The notes under the pieces: model-generated
Databases searched by the model: none
Seen by the model: the letters and a program-made list of their open reading frames with translations, nothing else
Told to the model about the DNA's origin: nothing
Translations under genes and position numbers: made by a program
Part shown: piece by piece, positions 51,464-60,814 of the stretch
Position numbering within the stretch: position 1 is the first letter of the stretch
Layout: the number at the start of each line of letters is the position of its first letter
NCBI GenBank assembly: GCA_003550275.1
Contig: QXCW01000002.1
Location: 3,099,501 to 3,163,500 of the forward strand
Direction: 5' to 3'
Source: Flavobacteriaceae bacterium MAR_2010_72
GTDB taxonomy: Bacteria > Bacteroidota > Bacteroidia > Flavobacteriales > Flavobacteriaceae
Length of the DNA: 64,000 nucleotides

Positions 51464-51489
51464 TTTATTATAGAACACACATTAAATAA

Positions 51490-51513
51490 AAGCCACCGTT
51501 CAGGTGGCTTTTT
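51490..51513 (+). terminator. terminator after the PiT gene
   Basis: AAGCCACC pairs with GGTGGCTT around a GTTCA loop, then T residues, 27 nt after the stop. Confidence 0.85.
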
Positions 51514-51630
51514 ACTTTTATTTATCTGTTTATGTATCATTTAACTAATACAGGTGAGCAACTACTGCAAAGATCTTTAATATAAAATACAGAAGGCTGC
51601 CCCTCACAGATACACTTACAAAATAAAAAA

Positions 51631-51657
51631 GGCCAGTTCTAACAAACTGGCCTTTTT
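51631..51657 (-). terminator. terminator after nrdA
   Basis: GGCCAGTT and AACTGGCC form an 8-bp stem with a 6-nt loop; on the minus strand it runs into a T tract (the A run at 51621-51630), 19 nt after the nrdA stop. Confidence 0.8.
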
Positions 51658-51675
51658 AAGTAACACTTAAACTAA

Positions 51676-54144
51676 TTATGAACCACACATTAAACAATCG
51701 TCCCCCTCCGCTTCTTTGGCCTGGGCGATTAATGCCTTCATTTCTTCAGCCGACATTGGTTTTACTTCGGTAGTTTGCTGGGCAAATTTTGCTGCAGTTT
51801 TCGCTGCTTTTTGCTTTTGTTTTTCGACTAAATTATCATCTACTTCAACAACTTCAGCTACAGGTTCTTCTTTCTTGGTATTATCCAAAGTGAACTTAAT
51901 AGCATCAACAGCACTTTTTGTTCTTAAATAATACATTCCTGTTTTTAGGCCGCTTTTCCATGCGTAAAAATGCATTGAGGTTAATTTAGCCATGGTAGCA
52001 CCTTCCATAAACAGATTGAGTGATTGTGATTGATCAATGAAATAGCCACGATGACGGGACATATCAATAATATCTTTCATGCTCAATTCCCAAACTGTTT
52101 TGTAAAGTTCCTTAATGTCTTCTGGAATGGTATCAATCCCTTGTATCGAGCCGTTAGCTCTCATGATATCTTGTTTTAAGCCATCGTTCCAAAGACCCAA
52201 TTCCACTAAATCTTCAAGTAAATGTTTATTTACAATGATAAACTCTCCAGACAATACTCGTCGAGTATATATATTGGAAGTATAGGGTTCGAAACACTCG
52301 TTATTGCCTAAAATTTGCGATGTACTAGCCGTTGGCATTGGTGCCACAAGCAAGGAGTTTCTAACACCGTGTTTTTTAACATCTTTGCGCAATTTAGCCC
52401 AATCCCAATTACCACTTAATTCTTCATCTTTTATCCCCCAAAGGTTGTGCTGAAACTCTCCTTCGCTAATAGGTGACCCTTTGTAGCTTTGGTAAGGTCC
52501 ATCCTTTTGGGCTTCTTCCATACTTGCAGTTACTGCAGCGAAATAAAGGGTTTCAAAAATATCTTGGTTTAGTGTTTTGGCCTCATCACTAGTAAATGGC
52601 ATACGCAATTTAATAAAGGTATCTGCCAAACCTTGAACACCCAAACCAATGGGTCTGTGTCTAAAATTAGAGTTTTCTGCTTCTTTAACGGGGTAATAAT
52701 TTCTGTCGATTACCCTGTTTAAGTTCTTGGTAACTCGTTTTGTAATTCTATACAGTTCTTTGTGATCAAACTCTCCATTCTTAATAAACATCGGTAATGC
52801 TATAGACGCAAGATTACAAACAGCCACCTCATCTGGAGAGGTGTATTCTAAAATCTCTGTACAAAGGTTTGACGAACGAATCGTTCCTAAATTCTTCTGA
52901 TTGGATTTACGATTAGCTGCATCTTTATAGAGCATATATGGTGTTCCCGTTTCAATCTGTGACTCCAATATTTTTTCCCAAAGTTCGCGGGCTTTTATCG
53001 TTTTACGACCTTTACCCTCAGCTTCATACTTGGTATAAAGCGCTTCAAATTCTTCACTATGTACATCACAAAGATCTGGGCACTCATTGGGGCACATCAA
53101 AGTCCATTCGCCATTTTCTTGAACTCGTTTCATGAATAAATCTGAAATCCACATTGCGTAAAACAGATCCCTTGCACGCATTTCTTCTTTTCCATGATTC
53201 TTCTTCAGATCTAAAAAGTCAAAAATATCGGCATGCCAAGTTTCCATATAAATAGCAAAACTTCCTTTCCGTTTTCCTCCACCTTGATCAACATAACGGG
53301 CTGTGTCATTAAATACTTTTAACATGGGTACAATCCCATTACTTGTTCCGTTAGTACCGGCAATATAACTTCCTGTTGCTCTAATATTGTGTATAGACAA
53401 GCCAATACCACCAGCAGATTGTGATATCTTGGCGGTTTGTTTTAGTGTATCATAAATCCCATCAATGCTATCATCTTTCATTGTTAACAAAAAGCAAGAA
53501 GACATTTGTGGTTTTGGTGTACCTGCATTGAAAAGTGTTGGTGTTGCATGTGTAAAATATTTTTTAGACATCAACTCATAGGTTTCAATCGCTGAATCTA
53601 AATCGTCAAGATGTATCCCAACGGCAACCCTCATAAGCATATGTTGAGGACGCTCGGCGATTTCACCATTAATTTTTAACAAATATGAACGCTCTAAGGT
53701 TTTAAAACCAAAATAATCGTAGCCAAAATCACGGTTATAGATGATGGTAGAGTCTAACTTTTCTTTATGTTCCTCAATGACCTTATAAACGTCATCGGCA
53801 ATAAGTGGCGCCTTTTTTCCTGTTCTAGGGTTAACATAGGTGTACAGGTCGTGCATCACCTCACTGAATGTTTTTTTGGTGTTTTTATGTAGATTTGATA
53901 CAGAGATTCGGGCCGCTAAACGTGCATAATCTGGATGTGCCGTTGTCAGGGTTGCAGCAATTTCTGCCGCAAGATTGTCAAGCTCACTGGTAGTTACTCC
54001 ATCATATAATCCTTCAATAACCCTCATGGCAACTTTTACAGGGTCTACGAGTTCGTTAAGACCATAGCAAAGTTTTCTTACTCTGGCCGTAATTTTGTCG
54101 AACATCATTGGTTCTTTTCTACCGTCTCTTTTTACTACATACAT
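51676..54144 (-). CDS. nrdA: class I ribonucleoside-diphosphate reductase, alpha subunit
   Basis: An 822-residue catalytic subunit that makes dNDPs from NDPs. The N-terminal ATP cone (about 1-95; [17 protein letters not shown]) is the allosteric activity site. [20 protein letters not shown] and SNLCTEIL hold the active-site cysteines, and the C-terminus DDCLMCGS carries the redox-relay Cys pair. It follows nrdB on the minus strand with a 242-nt gap that holds no recognisable gene; the gap is long for an operon, and separate promoters are possible. Confidence 0.96.
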   Translation of the reverse strand: MYVVKRDGRKEPMMFDKITARVRKLCYGLNELVDPVKVAMRVIEGLYDGVTTSELDNLAAEIAATLTTAHPDYARLAARISVSNLHKNTKKTFSEVMHDLYTYVNPRTGKKAPLIADDVYKVIEEHKEKLDSTIIYNRDFGYDYFGFKTLERSYLLKINGEIAERPQHMLMRVAVGIHLDDLDSAIETYELMSKKYFTHATPTLFNAGTPKPQMSSCFLLTMKDDSIDGIYDTLKQTAKISQSAGGIGLSIHNIRATGSYIAGTNGTSNGIVPMLKVFNDTARYVDQGGGKRKGSFAIYMETWHADIFDFLDLKKNHGKEEMRARDLFYAMWISDLFMKRVQENGEWTLMCPNECPDLCDVHSEEFEALYTKYEAEGKGRKTIKARELWEKILESQIETGTPYMLYKDAANRKSNQKNLGTIRSSNLCTEILEYTSPDEVAVCNLASIALPMFIKNGEFDHKELYRITKRVTKNLNRVIDRNYYPVKEAENSNFRHRPIGLGVQGLADTFIKLRMPFTSDEAKTLNQDIFETLYFAAVTASMEEAQKDGPYQSYKGSPISEGEFQHNLWGIKDEELSGNWDWAKLRKDVKKHGVRNSLLVAPMPTASTSQILGNNECFEPYTSNIYTRRVLSGEFIIVNKHLLEDLVELGLWNDGLKQDIMRANGSIQGIDTIPEDIKELYKTVWELSMKDIIDMSRHRGYFIDQSQSLNLFMEGATMAKLTSMHFYAWKSGLKTGMYYLRTKSAVDAIKFTLDNTKKEEPVAEVVEVDDNLVEKQKQKAAKTAAKFAQQTTEVKPMSAEEMKALIAQAKEAEGDDCLMCGS

Positions 54145-54386
54145 AATTATTTAAAGTTTTTAGGTTTTCTGATACACCTTCAGAAAATGTGTTAATTTAG
54201 TTAGTTACCCTGATTTTAAAATTAAACCGTCTGCTTCCGATTACTCGGAATTGCTTAATGATTGCCTATAAAATCTATTTAGAATTAATTAATTTGATTT
54301 TCCATTGGTGCTTTTAAATTTAAGCGGCAACAACGGAAGGGCATTCAAAATGGTTGCTTATCACAACGTTTTAAGAATGTTTGCTA

Positions 54387-55367
54387 TTAAAAATCAGCAT
54401 CAAAGCTGAATTTGTCTTTTTCTTCTTCTTTATTAAGAACGCCTGCTTTTTGATATTCAGACACACGCTTTTCAAAGAAATTAGTTTTTCCTTGAAGCGA
54501 AATCATGTCCATAAAATCAAAAGGATTTGCTGTGTTGTATTCCTTTTCACAGTCTAATTCAGTCAACAACCTATCGGTCACAAATTCAAGATATTGTGAC
54601 ATCAGGTTGGCATTCATCCCAATTAAGCTGGCAGGTAAGGATTCTGTTATAAATTCTCGTTCAATATCAAGTGCATCAATCAAAATTTCTTTAATGCGCT
54701 CTTTTGGCACTTTATTGACCAAATGTTTGTTGTGCAGGTGCACGGCAAAATCACAATGCACACCTTCGTCTCTTGAAATCAACTCATTAGAAAAGGTTAA
54801 GCCAGGCATGAGTCCACGTTTTTTAAGCCAGAATATTGAACAAAATGCTCCAGAAAAAAATATGCCCTCTACGGCAGCAAAAGCGATTAACCGCTCTGCG
54901 AAACTTGGTGACTCAATCCATTTTAGAGCCCAATCGGCTTTTTTCTTAATCGCAGGAAAGTTTTCAAGTGCATTAAATAGTTTGTCCTTTTCAACTTCGT
55001 CCTTTACGTAGGTGTCTATTAAAAGTGAATAGGTTTCACTATGAATGTTTTCCATCATGATTTGAAACCCATAAAAAAACTTTGCTTCGCTATATTGAAC
55101 TTCATTAACAAAGTTTTCTGCCAAGTTTTCATTTACAATCCCATCACTTGCGGCAAAAAAGGCTAAAATGTGCTTTATAAAATAACGTTCGTCGTCGTTT
55201 AACTTATTTTTCCAATCTGAAAGATCTTGATGTAAGTCTATTTCTTCGGCAGTCCAAAAACTTGCTTCAGATTTTTTGTACCATTCCCAAATGTCATGAT
55301 GTTGAATAGGGAAAATGACAAATCTATCTTTGTTTTCTTGCAGTATTGGTTCTGTTAATTGAGACAT
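54387..55367 (-). CDS. nrdB: class I ribonucleotide reductase, beta subunit
   Basis: A 326-residue ferritin-like subunit that carries the metal centre and radical. Two Glu-x-x-His ligand sites are visible: [13 protein letters not shown] (near 104-116) and [14 protein letters not shown] (near 194-207). An upstream helix with WTAEEIDL (near 38-45) supplies another acidic ligand. The C-terminus ([11 protein letters not shown]) is the acidic tail that docks onto NrdA. A possible promoter, TAAGTTTG, is at 55459-55466 on the minus strand. Confidence 0.95.
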   Translation of the reverse strand: MSQLTEPILQENKDRFVIFPIQHHDIWEWYKKSEASFWTAEEIDLHQDLSDWKNKLNDDERYFIKHILAFFAASDGIVNENLAENFVNEVQYSEAKFFYGFQIMMENIHSETYSLLIDTYVKDEVEKDKLFNALENFPAIKKKADWALKWIESPSFAERLIAFAAVEGIFFSGAFCSIFWLKKRGLMPGLTFSNELISRDEGVHCDFAVHLHNKHLVNKVPKERIKEILIDALDIEREFITESLPASLIGMNANLMSQYLEFVTDRLLTELDCEKEYNTANPFDFMDMISLQGKTNFFEKRVSEYQKAGVLNKEEEKDKFSFDADF

Positions 55368-55458
55368 TAGTTATTATTTTTTTATTGATTATGTGAATGT
55401 AAAATTTGGTGTGATTTGGGACTAACAAATATTCAAAAATGTGATCGAAAATGAAAGG

Positions 55459-55466
55459 CAAACTTA
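55459..55466 (-). promoter_or_regulatory. possible -7 box of nrdB
   Basis: TAAGTTTG on the minus strand, exact to TAnnTTTG, about 90 nt before the nrdB start. Confidence 0.4.
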
Positions 55467-55693
55467 TAAACATTGTCAACAAGTTTTTAACAACGCCATA
55501 AATTGAGCACAAATGAGCTTGTTTTCTCTAAAATTATTTATTTAATTGATTATCAACATGTTAATAAATATGTTTAACATTTTTTTTAGTAGGAAATATC
55601 ACATAAAAACAGCTCTAATGGGTGATGTTTACTTAACTTTTTCTTGTTATTTTTTTCGATTTTTTAAATATAAAAGTTTAGCGTATTGCAAAT

Positions 55694-55723
55694 AAAAAGA
55701 GAGCTGGTTACAGCTCTCTTTTT
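55694..55723. terminator. orphan bidirectional terminator
   Basis: A 13-bp perfect stem (AAAAAGAGAGCTG/CAGCTCTCTTTTT) with a GTTA loop. Neither flanking gene points towards it at short range. Confidence 0.8.
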
Positions 55724-55998
55724 CCCCAATAATTAACTAAACTAACTAAAACTATTAAGAATTACATGGTCTAAAAACATTTTGGTTTTATACCAATCGT
55801 ATTTAATCCCTATTCTCAAATTTCATAAATTAATGTTACTCTTATCCCCTTGTTTGTATCGTTGGTTGCAAAAATTGTATAGTTAGTAAATCTCTTTTTC
55901 TGAATTTTAATCAATTTAATTACGCATATATTTAATCTCAATACACAAAAAATAAAGCTAACTATACACAAGCAAATTGAGTTACACAGGTATTTTAG

Positions 55999-56006
55999 TA
56001 TCTTTG
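55999..56006 (+). promoter_or_regulatory. -7 box of the LytTR regulator gene (leaderless)
   Basis: TATCTTTG five nt before the ATG at 56012. Confidence 0.7.
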
Positions 56007-56011
56007 AAACT

Positions 56012-56746
56012 ATGATAAAAGCCGTAATTGTTGATGATGAGCCAAAGGCCATTCAGAGTCTGTCTTGGGAGCTAACAACCTTTAGCGATGAGATTGAGAT
56101 TATTGCCACGTTTTCCAATCCAGAGGAAGCCATTGCCTTTTTAGATTCACAACAATTAGATTGTTTGTTTTTGGATATTCAAATGCCAACTATGGACGGC
56201 TTTCAATTTTTAGAAAAGCTTTCAAATAGGGATTTTGCAGTTATCATAACTACTGCTTATAACGAATATGCCATAAAAGCTTTAAAACATGAGGCCATTG
56301 ACTATCTCTTAAAGCCTATAGATTCTGATGATTTGCAAGAAACTATAAAAAAAATAAAAAAGTATAATTCACGAATTATCAACTCCTCCAAAATAGAAAC
56401 CATGCTTCTTGATTTCAATGAAAAATTTGAAAGAAAGAAAATAACCATTAATACTGACGGGAAACTGATATTTTTAAATGTTGAGGAGATTGTTTTTGTC
56501 GAATCTGATGGCAACTATAGTACAATAGTACTTGCCGATGGTCAAAAAATCGTTATTACAAAAAAACTAAAAGAGGTGGATGTGATGTTGCCTGAACACT
56601 ATTTTTTTAGAATTCATAACTCATTTATTGTTAATCTCAACAAGATAAAAGAGTTTATAAAAAATGAAGGCTATGTGGTTATGGAAACCAATAAAAAAAT
56701 ACCTGTTGCTCGTCAACGTAAATCAGATTTTTTAGAAAAATTATAA
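56012..56746 (+). CDS. LytTR-family response regulator
   Basis: A 244-residue regulator with a receiver domain (about 1-120; acidic pocket Asp8/Asp9, phospho-acceptor Asp55 in LFLDIQMP, Lys near 106) and a LytTR DNA-binding domain (about 140-242; FVESDGNYSTI, HNSFIVNLNKI and VARQRKSDF). It forms a two-component system with the histidine kinase that starts 1 nt after its stop. The mRNA should be leaderless. Confidence 0.94.
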   Translation: MIKAVIVDDEPKAIQSLSWELTTFSDEIEIIATFSNPEEAIAFLDSQQLDCLFLDIQMPTMDGFQFLEKLSNRDFAVIITTAYNEYAIKALKHEAIDYLLKPIDSDDLQETIKKIKKYNSRIINSSKIETMLLDFNEKFERKKITINTDGKLIFLNVEEIVFVESDGNYSTIVLADGQKIVITKKLKEVDVMLPEHYFFRIHNSFIVNLNKIKEFIKNEGYVVMETNKKIPVARQRKSDFLEKL

Positions 56747-56747
56747 C

Positions 56748-58727
56748 ATGATAAAATCAACGAGTTATTGTGCATTTTTGGGGAGTATCAAGAACTTTTT
56801 ATTGATCATCTTCCTTTTTTCAATAAGTTTTGCGATTTCACAATCAACAGAACAAACATTCGAGAACAAATTAGATCTCGTTCGAGTCTCGAAGCCTAAA
56901 AACTATTCCACAATTGATTCCATATTTAGGAATTTTAAAAATGATAGTTTGAAAATGAAGGTTCTAATTGAAAAAACTAATGCGTATAATTATACCGAAG
57001 GTGAAATTTATGCACGAAATGCCCTCGGTATCATTTACAGAAATTTAAGCTTATATAACAAAGCAATAGAAACTCACCAAAGCGCCTTAACTATTGCCGA
57101 AACATCCGATAATATTGAACAATCTGTTATAAGTCTCAACATGTTAGGTGTAGTGTATCGACGAATGGACCTCATAAAACCCGCTATTGACTATCATAAA
57201 AAGGCCTATGATATAGCAAGTACTGTCAAAGACCCCAACGACCAATTAAAATTAAGTATCGCGGTTTCAGAAAATGGTATGGGGAATTTATACCTCACCC
57301 TAAAACAATACGAATTAGCTCTCGAACAATTTAAAAAATCACTTCAAATTGAAAAAGAAGCCGGAAACAGATTAGGCCTTGCCATTAATTATCAAAATAT
57401 TGGATATGCCAACGAAGCCTTGGGCGATTTGGACAATGCGCTCGTAAATTATAAGCTGTCCTTGAGTTTCAATGAACAAATAAACTCCAATGTTGGGAAA
57501 GCTATATGCTACAATAGTATTGGCCAAGTTTACATCAAACAAAAAAAATATGACGACGCTAAAACCATCATTGAAAAAGGTTTAGAAAAAGCCTTGAGTA
57601 TGAACGATCAGTTTTATATTACCTTGTCTTACATCAATTTGGGATGGGTTCAAAATGAAATGGGTTTAGATGCCAAATCTGAAGAAAATTTAAAAAAAGC
57701 GTTAGTCATTGCCGACGAATACAATCTTAAAACTTCGGTTATTGATGCGCATATGCATCTTTCAGTGCTTTATACCAAACAAGGCAATTATAAAATGGCA
57801 TTAAACCATTATAAAAACTATATTGAACTAGACAAAACCATTAATAACGAGCGTAATTTACAGTACGTAAGTGACATTATCATTCAGTATGAACACGAGG
57901 CAAAAAACAATCAGATAAAGGCACTTTCAAGTGAAAATGAACTTGTTAGATCAAAATTAGAGCGCAACCAGAAAATCTTTTGGTTTACACTTTTAGGTCT
58001 AATTGTGGCCACCATAATTATCCTTATTTACAATAGAACAAAGCACTTACATCAAGAAAAACAAATATTGACCCTTGAAAAAGATGTTTTGAGAAGTCAG
58101 ATGAATCCTCATTTTATTTTCAACTCACTCAACTCTATAAAACTTTACATTATTAATAATGAAAAGGAAAACGCCGTTTACTATTTGAATAAATTCTCTA
58201 AACTCATCAGAAAAATTCTCATCTCTTCTACAGAAAAAGAAATATCTCTTGACGATGAGCTTGAAACCATGAAGCTTTACATGAACATTGAAAATATAAG
58301 GTTTTCAAATGAAATTGATTTTAAAATTACGGTTGATGACCATATCAATACGTCAAGCATAAAAGTGCCCTCTCTGATTTTACAGCCTTTTTTGGAAAAT
58401 GCGCTCTGGCATGGTTTATCTTCAAAAAAAGAGGACAAAAAGGTGCAACTTCAAGTCTCTAAACCTTCTGAAGATTTTATTACTATAGAAATAACAGATA
58501 ATGGTATTGGACGCAAAAGCGCCGAGTTGATCAATAAAAACAAAATTTTAAAACGAAAATCTGTCGGCATTTCTATTACTAAAGCGCGATTGACAAATTT
58601 CTCAAAAGGCTATACCAGAGATTATAAAATAAAGATTGAAGATCTATACAACGATCAAAAAGAGCCAACAGGGACAAAGGTTATTGTACATATCCCAATA
58701 CGTTCAACAGTTTTAAAAACAGCTTAA
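56748..58727 (+). CDS. TPR-containing LytS-type sensor histidine kinase
   Basis: A 659-residue kinase: signal-like segment (about 15-32), a periplasmic TPR array (about 80-380; repeats with NxLGxxY/A patterns), a short coiled coil, one membrane segment (about 410-428), a second coiled coil and a HisKA_4-type domain with phospho-acceptor His455 in NPHFIFNSLNSI. The ATPase domain follows, with FLENALWHGL as N box and TDNGIGRKSA as G1 box. TPRs suggest that it senses a protein or peptide. It lies 1 nt after the LytTR gene and overlaps the convergent DUF3109 gene by 4 nt. Confidence 0.93.
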   Translation: MIKSTSYCAFLGSIKNFLLIIFLFSISFAISQSTEQTFENKLDLVRVSKPKNYSTIDSIFRNFKNDSLKMKVLIEKTNAYNYTEGEIYARNALGIIYRNLSLYNKAIETHQSALTIAETSDNIEQSVISLNMLGVVYRRMDLIKPAIDYHKKAYDIASTVKDPNDQLKLSIAVSENGMGNLYLTLKQYELALEQFKKSLQIEKEAGNRLGLAINYQNIGYANEALGDLDNALVNYKLSLSFNEQINSNVGKAICYNSIGQVYIKQKKYDDAKTIIEKGLEKALSMNDQFYITLSYINLGWVQNEMGLDAKSEENLKKALVIADEYNLKTSVIDAHMHLSVLYTKQGNYKMALNHYKNYIELDKTINNERNLQYVSDIIIQYEHEAKNNQIKALSSENELVRSKLERNQKIFWFTLLGLIVATIIILIYNRTKHLHQEKQILTLEKDVLRSQMNPHFIFNSLNSIKLYIINNEKENAVYYLNKFSKLIRKILISSTEKEISLDDELETMKLYMNIENIRFSNEIDFKITVDDHINTSSIKVPSLILQPFLENALWHGLSSKKEDKKVQLQVSKPSEDFITIEITDNGIGRKSAELINKNKILKRKSVGISITKARLTNFSKGYTRDYKIKIEDLYNDQKEPTGTKVIVHIPIRSTVLKTA

Positions 58728-59293
58728 GATTTGTGCTTTTCTGCCACTTTTTCTAATTCCATGTACCAATCTTCGCCAAACTTCCGTATTAAAGCCTGTT
58801 TAACAAATTTATAAACAGGAACCTGTAGTTCCTTGCCAAGGGTGCAGGCGTCATCACAAATTTCCCATTTGTGGTAATTCACTGCAGAAAATTCACTGTA
58901 ATCCTTAACCCTAACTGGATATAAGTGGCATGATACTGGTTTTTTCCAGTTCACTTCGCCTTGATTATAGGCTTCCTCTATGGCGCAAAGTGCAGTGCCT
59001 TTTCGGTCAAAAATAACATAAGCACAATCGGCACCATCTATTAATGGCGTTTCAAATTCTCCCAATTCTGTAGTAATAAAAGGGCCTTGTTTTTCGATAG
59101 CCGAAATACCTTCTTTACGCAAAAATGGTTTTATTTTAGGGTAAATCTCTTTAAGAATTTGGGTTTCGGATGGTTCCAAAGGAGCTCCAGCTTCACCATC
59201 TATACAACAAGCACCTTTGCATGCCGATAGATTGCACACAAAATCCTTTTCAATAATATCTTCCGAAACTATGGTTTTTCCTAACTGAAACAT
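58724..59293 (-). CDS. DUF3109-family cysteine-rich protein
   Basis: A 189-residue soluble protein with an N-terminal Cys cluster (Cys20, Cys25, Cys29 and Cys30 in CNLSACKGACC) and later Cys residues in DCAYV, ALCAIE, SCHLYPVRV and ICDDACTLG. The layout is that of DUF3109, related to YkgJ-type cysteine-cluster proteins, and suggests a bound metal or iron-sulfur cluster. Function unknown. It is the clearest leaderless gene here: TATCTTTG, four nt, ATG. Confidence 0.85.
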   Translation of the reverse strand: MFQLGKTIVSEDIIEKDFVCNLSACKGACCIDGEAGAPLEPSETQILKEIYPKIKPFLRKEGISAIEKQGPFITTELGEFETPLIDGADCAYVIFDRKGTALCAIEEAYNQGEVNWKKPVSCHLYPVRVKDYSEFSAVNYHKWEICDDACTLGKELQVPVYKFVKQALIRKFGEDWYMELEKVAEKHKS

Positions 59294-59297
59294 GCGG

Positions 59298-59305
59298 CAA
59301 AGATA
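59298..59305 (-). promoter_or_regulatory. -7 box of the DUF3109 gene (leaderless)
   Basis: TATCTTTG on the minus strand, then CCGC, then the ATG at 59293. Confidence 0.72.
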
Positions 59306-59417
59306 AGCTTAATTCAAAAAGAAATGCTAACATAACTTACGATTAAACTTTACCATAGTTTAATGAGATAAATCATTTGCAATTCCCGAAATTTGCAAAA
59401 AATTAAAGGATAGTCAC

Positions 59418-60005
59418 GTGGAGTTAAATTTAAAAGAAATTGTTACCGCATTTATGGTTTTATTTGCCGTAATAGATATTATTGGCAACATCCCAATTAT
59501 AATAGATTTAAGAAAAAAAGTAGGCCATATTCAAAGTGAAAAAGCTTCGATTATTGCAGGTATCATAATGATCTTGTTTTTGTTTTTGGGGAAAACCATT
59601 TTATCGTTAATAGGAATCGGTGTTAATTCATTCGCGGTTGCAGGTGCATTTATTCTGTTTTTTATTGCTCTGGAAATGATTTTAGGTATTACGCTTTACA
59701 AACAAGATGAGCATACAGCTATGACAGCCTCTATATTTCCATTAGCGTTCCCTCTTATCGCAGGACCTGGAAGTTTAACCACATTGCTGTCTCTTCGTGC
59801 CGAATACCGCATCGAAAATATTATAGTCGCTGTAATTTTAAATGTTATCATTATCTTTATTGTCCTTAAAACCTCGGCAAAAATAGAACGTGCTATTGGT
59901 CAAAACGGGATTAACATTATACGTAAGGTCTTTGGTGTTGTACTGTTGGCTATTGCGGTTAAATTATTTGCCCACAATATTAAAGCCTTGTTTGAATTGG
60001 CATAA
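59418..60005 (+). CDS. MarC-family inner-membrane protein
   Basis: A 195-residue protein with six membrane segments and the MarC-type stretch FPLAFPLIAGPGSLTTLLSL (near 112-131). It starts with GTG at 59418, supported by an AAAGGA Shine-Dalgarno-like sequence 7 nt upstream. Family members were once linked to multiple antibiotic resistance, but that link is not confirmed and the function is unknown. It begins a three-gene set with the small membrane protein (2 nt apart) and the FAD protein. Confidence 0.92.
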   Translation: MELNLKEIVTAFMVLFAVIDIIGNIPIIIDLRKKVGHIQSEKASIIAGIIMILFLFLGKTILSLIGIGVNSFAVAGAFILFFIALEMILGITLYKQDEHTAMTASIFPLAFPLIAGPGSLTTLLSLRAEYRIENIIVAVILNVIIIFIVLKTSAKIERAIGQNGINIIRKVFGVVLLAIAVKLFAHNIKALFELA

Positions 60006-60007
60006 TT

Positions 60008-60211
60008 ATGAAGATATTCACGCTTGTTTTTACCCTAGTTGCAGTTGCACTAATTATTTTTAATGCTACAAAAATTGACTTTGATTCTCCCTTTGAAGGC
60101 CAAAGTATTGTCGCATTAATCACCATTTTTGCCTTATTATGCGCTATTGTTTTATTGCAACTATTAAGACTTTCCAAACGCGTTCAGCAGAAGCTAAAAC
60201 ATAAAAACTAA
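60008..60211 (+). CDS. small two-span membrane protein
   Basis: A 67-residue protein with hydrophobic segments at about 3-19 and 33-53 and a basic tail (SKRVQQKLKHKN). It lies 2 nt after the MarC gene and its stop overlaps the start of the FAD oxidoreductase (TAATG), so the three are translationally linked. No family recognised. Confidence 0.72.
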   Translation: MKIFTLVFTLVAVALIIFNATKIDFDSPFEGQSIVALITIFALLCAIVLLQLLRLSKRVQQKLKHKN

Positions 60212-60813
60212 TGTTTGATGCTCTAATTATTGGCGGTGGTGCCGCAGGAATGTCTTGCGCATTGGTTTTGGGTTCAGCCAAAGATAAAGTCTATGCTAAA
60301 GACAAACGTATTGGCATTATTATGCACCAAAAAACCTCACATCTACAAGAAGCATTATTCAACAATGTATTAGGTATTACTCCGGGCACAAAAGGTCAGT
60401 CGATTTTAGACTCTGGGAAAGACCAATTAAGCACTCTTTATCCGCATGTAGAGCAAATCACCAAAGAAAAAGTAAAAACCATTGAAAAAACAGAACTTGG
60501 TTTTAAGGTGATTACAAATAAACGGGACTACAATTGCAAGCTTGTGGTCATTGCAGTGGGTTACACAAATTTATTGACCATAAAAGGCTTAAAACACTAT
60601 GTTGAACCACACCCTAAAGCAGCTATTGAAAAGGATCGCATATGGTTAAAGAATAATGATCACTTGGTTGATGAAGGTCTTTATGTGGCGGGAACTTTGG
60701 CGGGTTGGCGTAGCCAGTTTGCCATCGCCTCGGGAAGTGGCGCTCATGTGGCCACCGATATTTTAACCTTATGGAACGGTGGGCAGCACACTAAAGTTCA
60801 TGATAAGATTTAA
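60211..60813 (+). CDS. short thioredoxin-reductase-like FAD oxidoreductase
   Basis: A 200-residue protein with the Rossmann motif GGGAAG (residues 8-13) for FAD at the N-terminus and a C-terminal GLYVAGTLAGWRSQFAIASG stretch, the second FAD-binding segment of thioredoxin reductases. It lacks the inserted NAD(P)H domain (about 110 residues shorter than TrxR) and the CxxC redox pair. It may need a partner reductase or bind flavin for another purpose. It is coupled to the upstream small membrane gene by a 1-nt overlap. Confidence 0.82.
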   Translation: MFDALIIGGGAAGMSCALVLGSAKDKVYAKDKRIGIIMHQKTSHLQEALFNNVLGITPGTKGQSILDSGKDQLSTLYPHVEQITKEKVKTIEKTELGFKVITNKRDYNCKLVVIAVGYTNLLTIKGLKHYVEPHPKAAIEKDRIWLKNNDHLVDEGLYVAGTLAGWRSQFAIASGSGAHVATDILTLWNGGQHTKVHDKI

Positions 60814-60814
60814 A

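Larger units (their letters stand above)
55368..56011. other. 644-bp gene-poor gap between nrdB and the LytTR regulator
   Basis: This divergent region holds the putative nrdB promoter, an 18-bp imperfect inverted repeat (TTATCAACATGTTAATAA at 55550-55567), a 25-codon open frame (55618-55695), a strong terminator (55694-55723) and the leaderless promoter of the LytTR gene. No RNA family or NrdR box was recognised. The terminator has no known gene to serve, which hints at a short transcript on one strand. Confidence 0.5.

Noticed and set aside
54505-55011. 168-codon plus-strand frame inside nrdB
   Set aside because: It is antisense to a well-conserved gene and its composition is that of a shadow frame.
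55550-55567. Inverted repeat with TTATCAACA, considered as DnaA boxes or an origin
   Set aside because: There is only one near-match, no cluster of boxes, and no dnaA or dnaN nearby.
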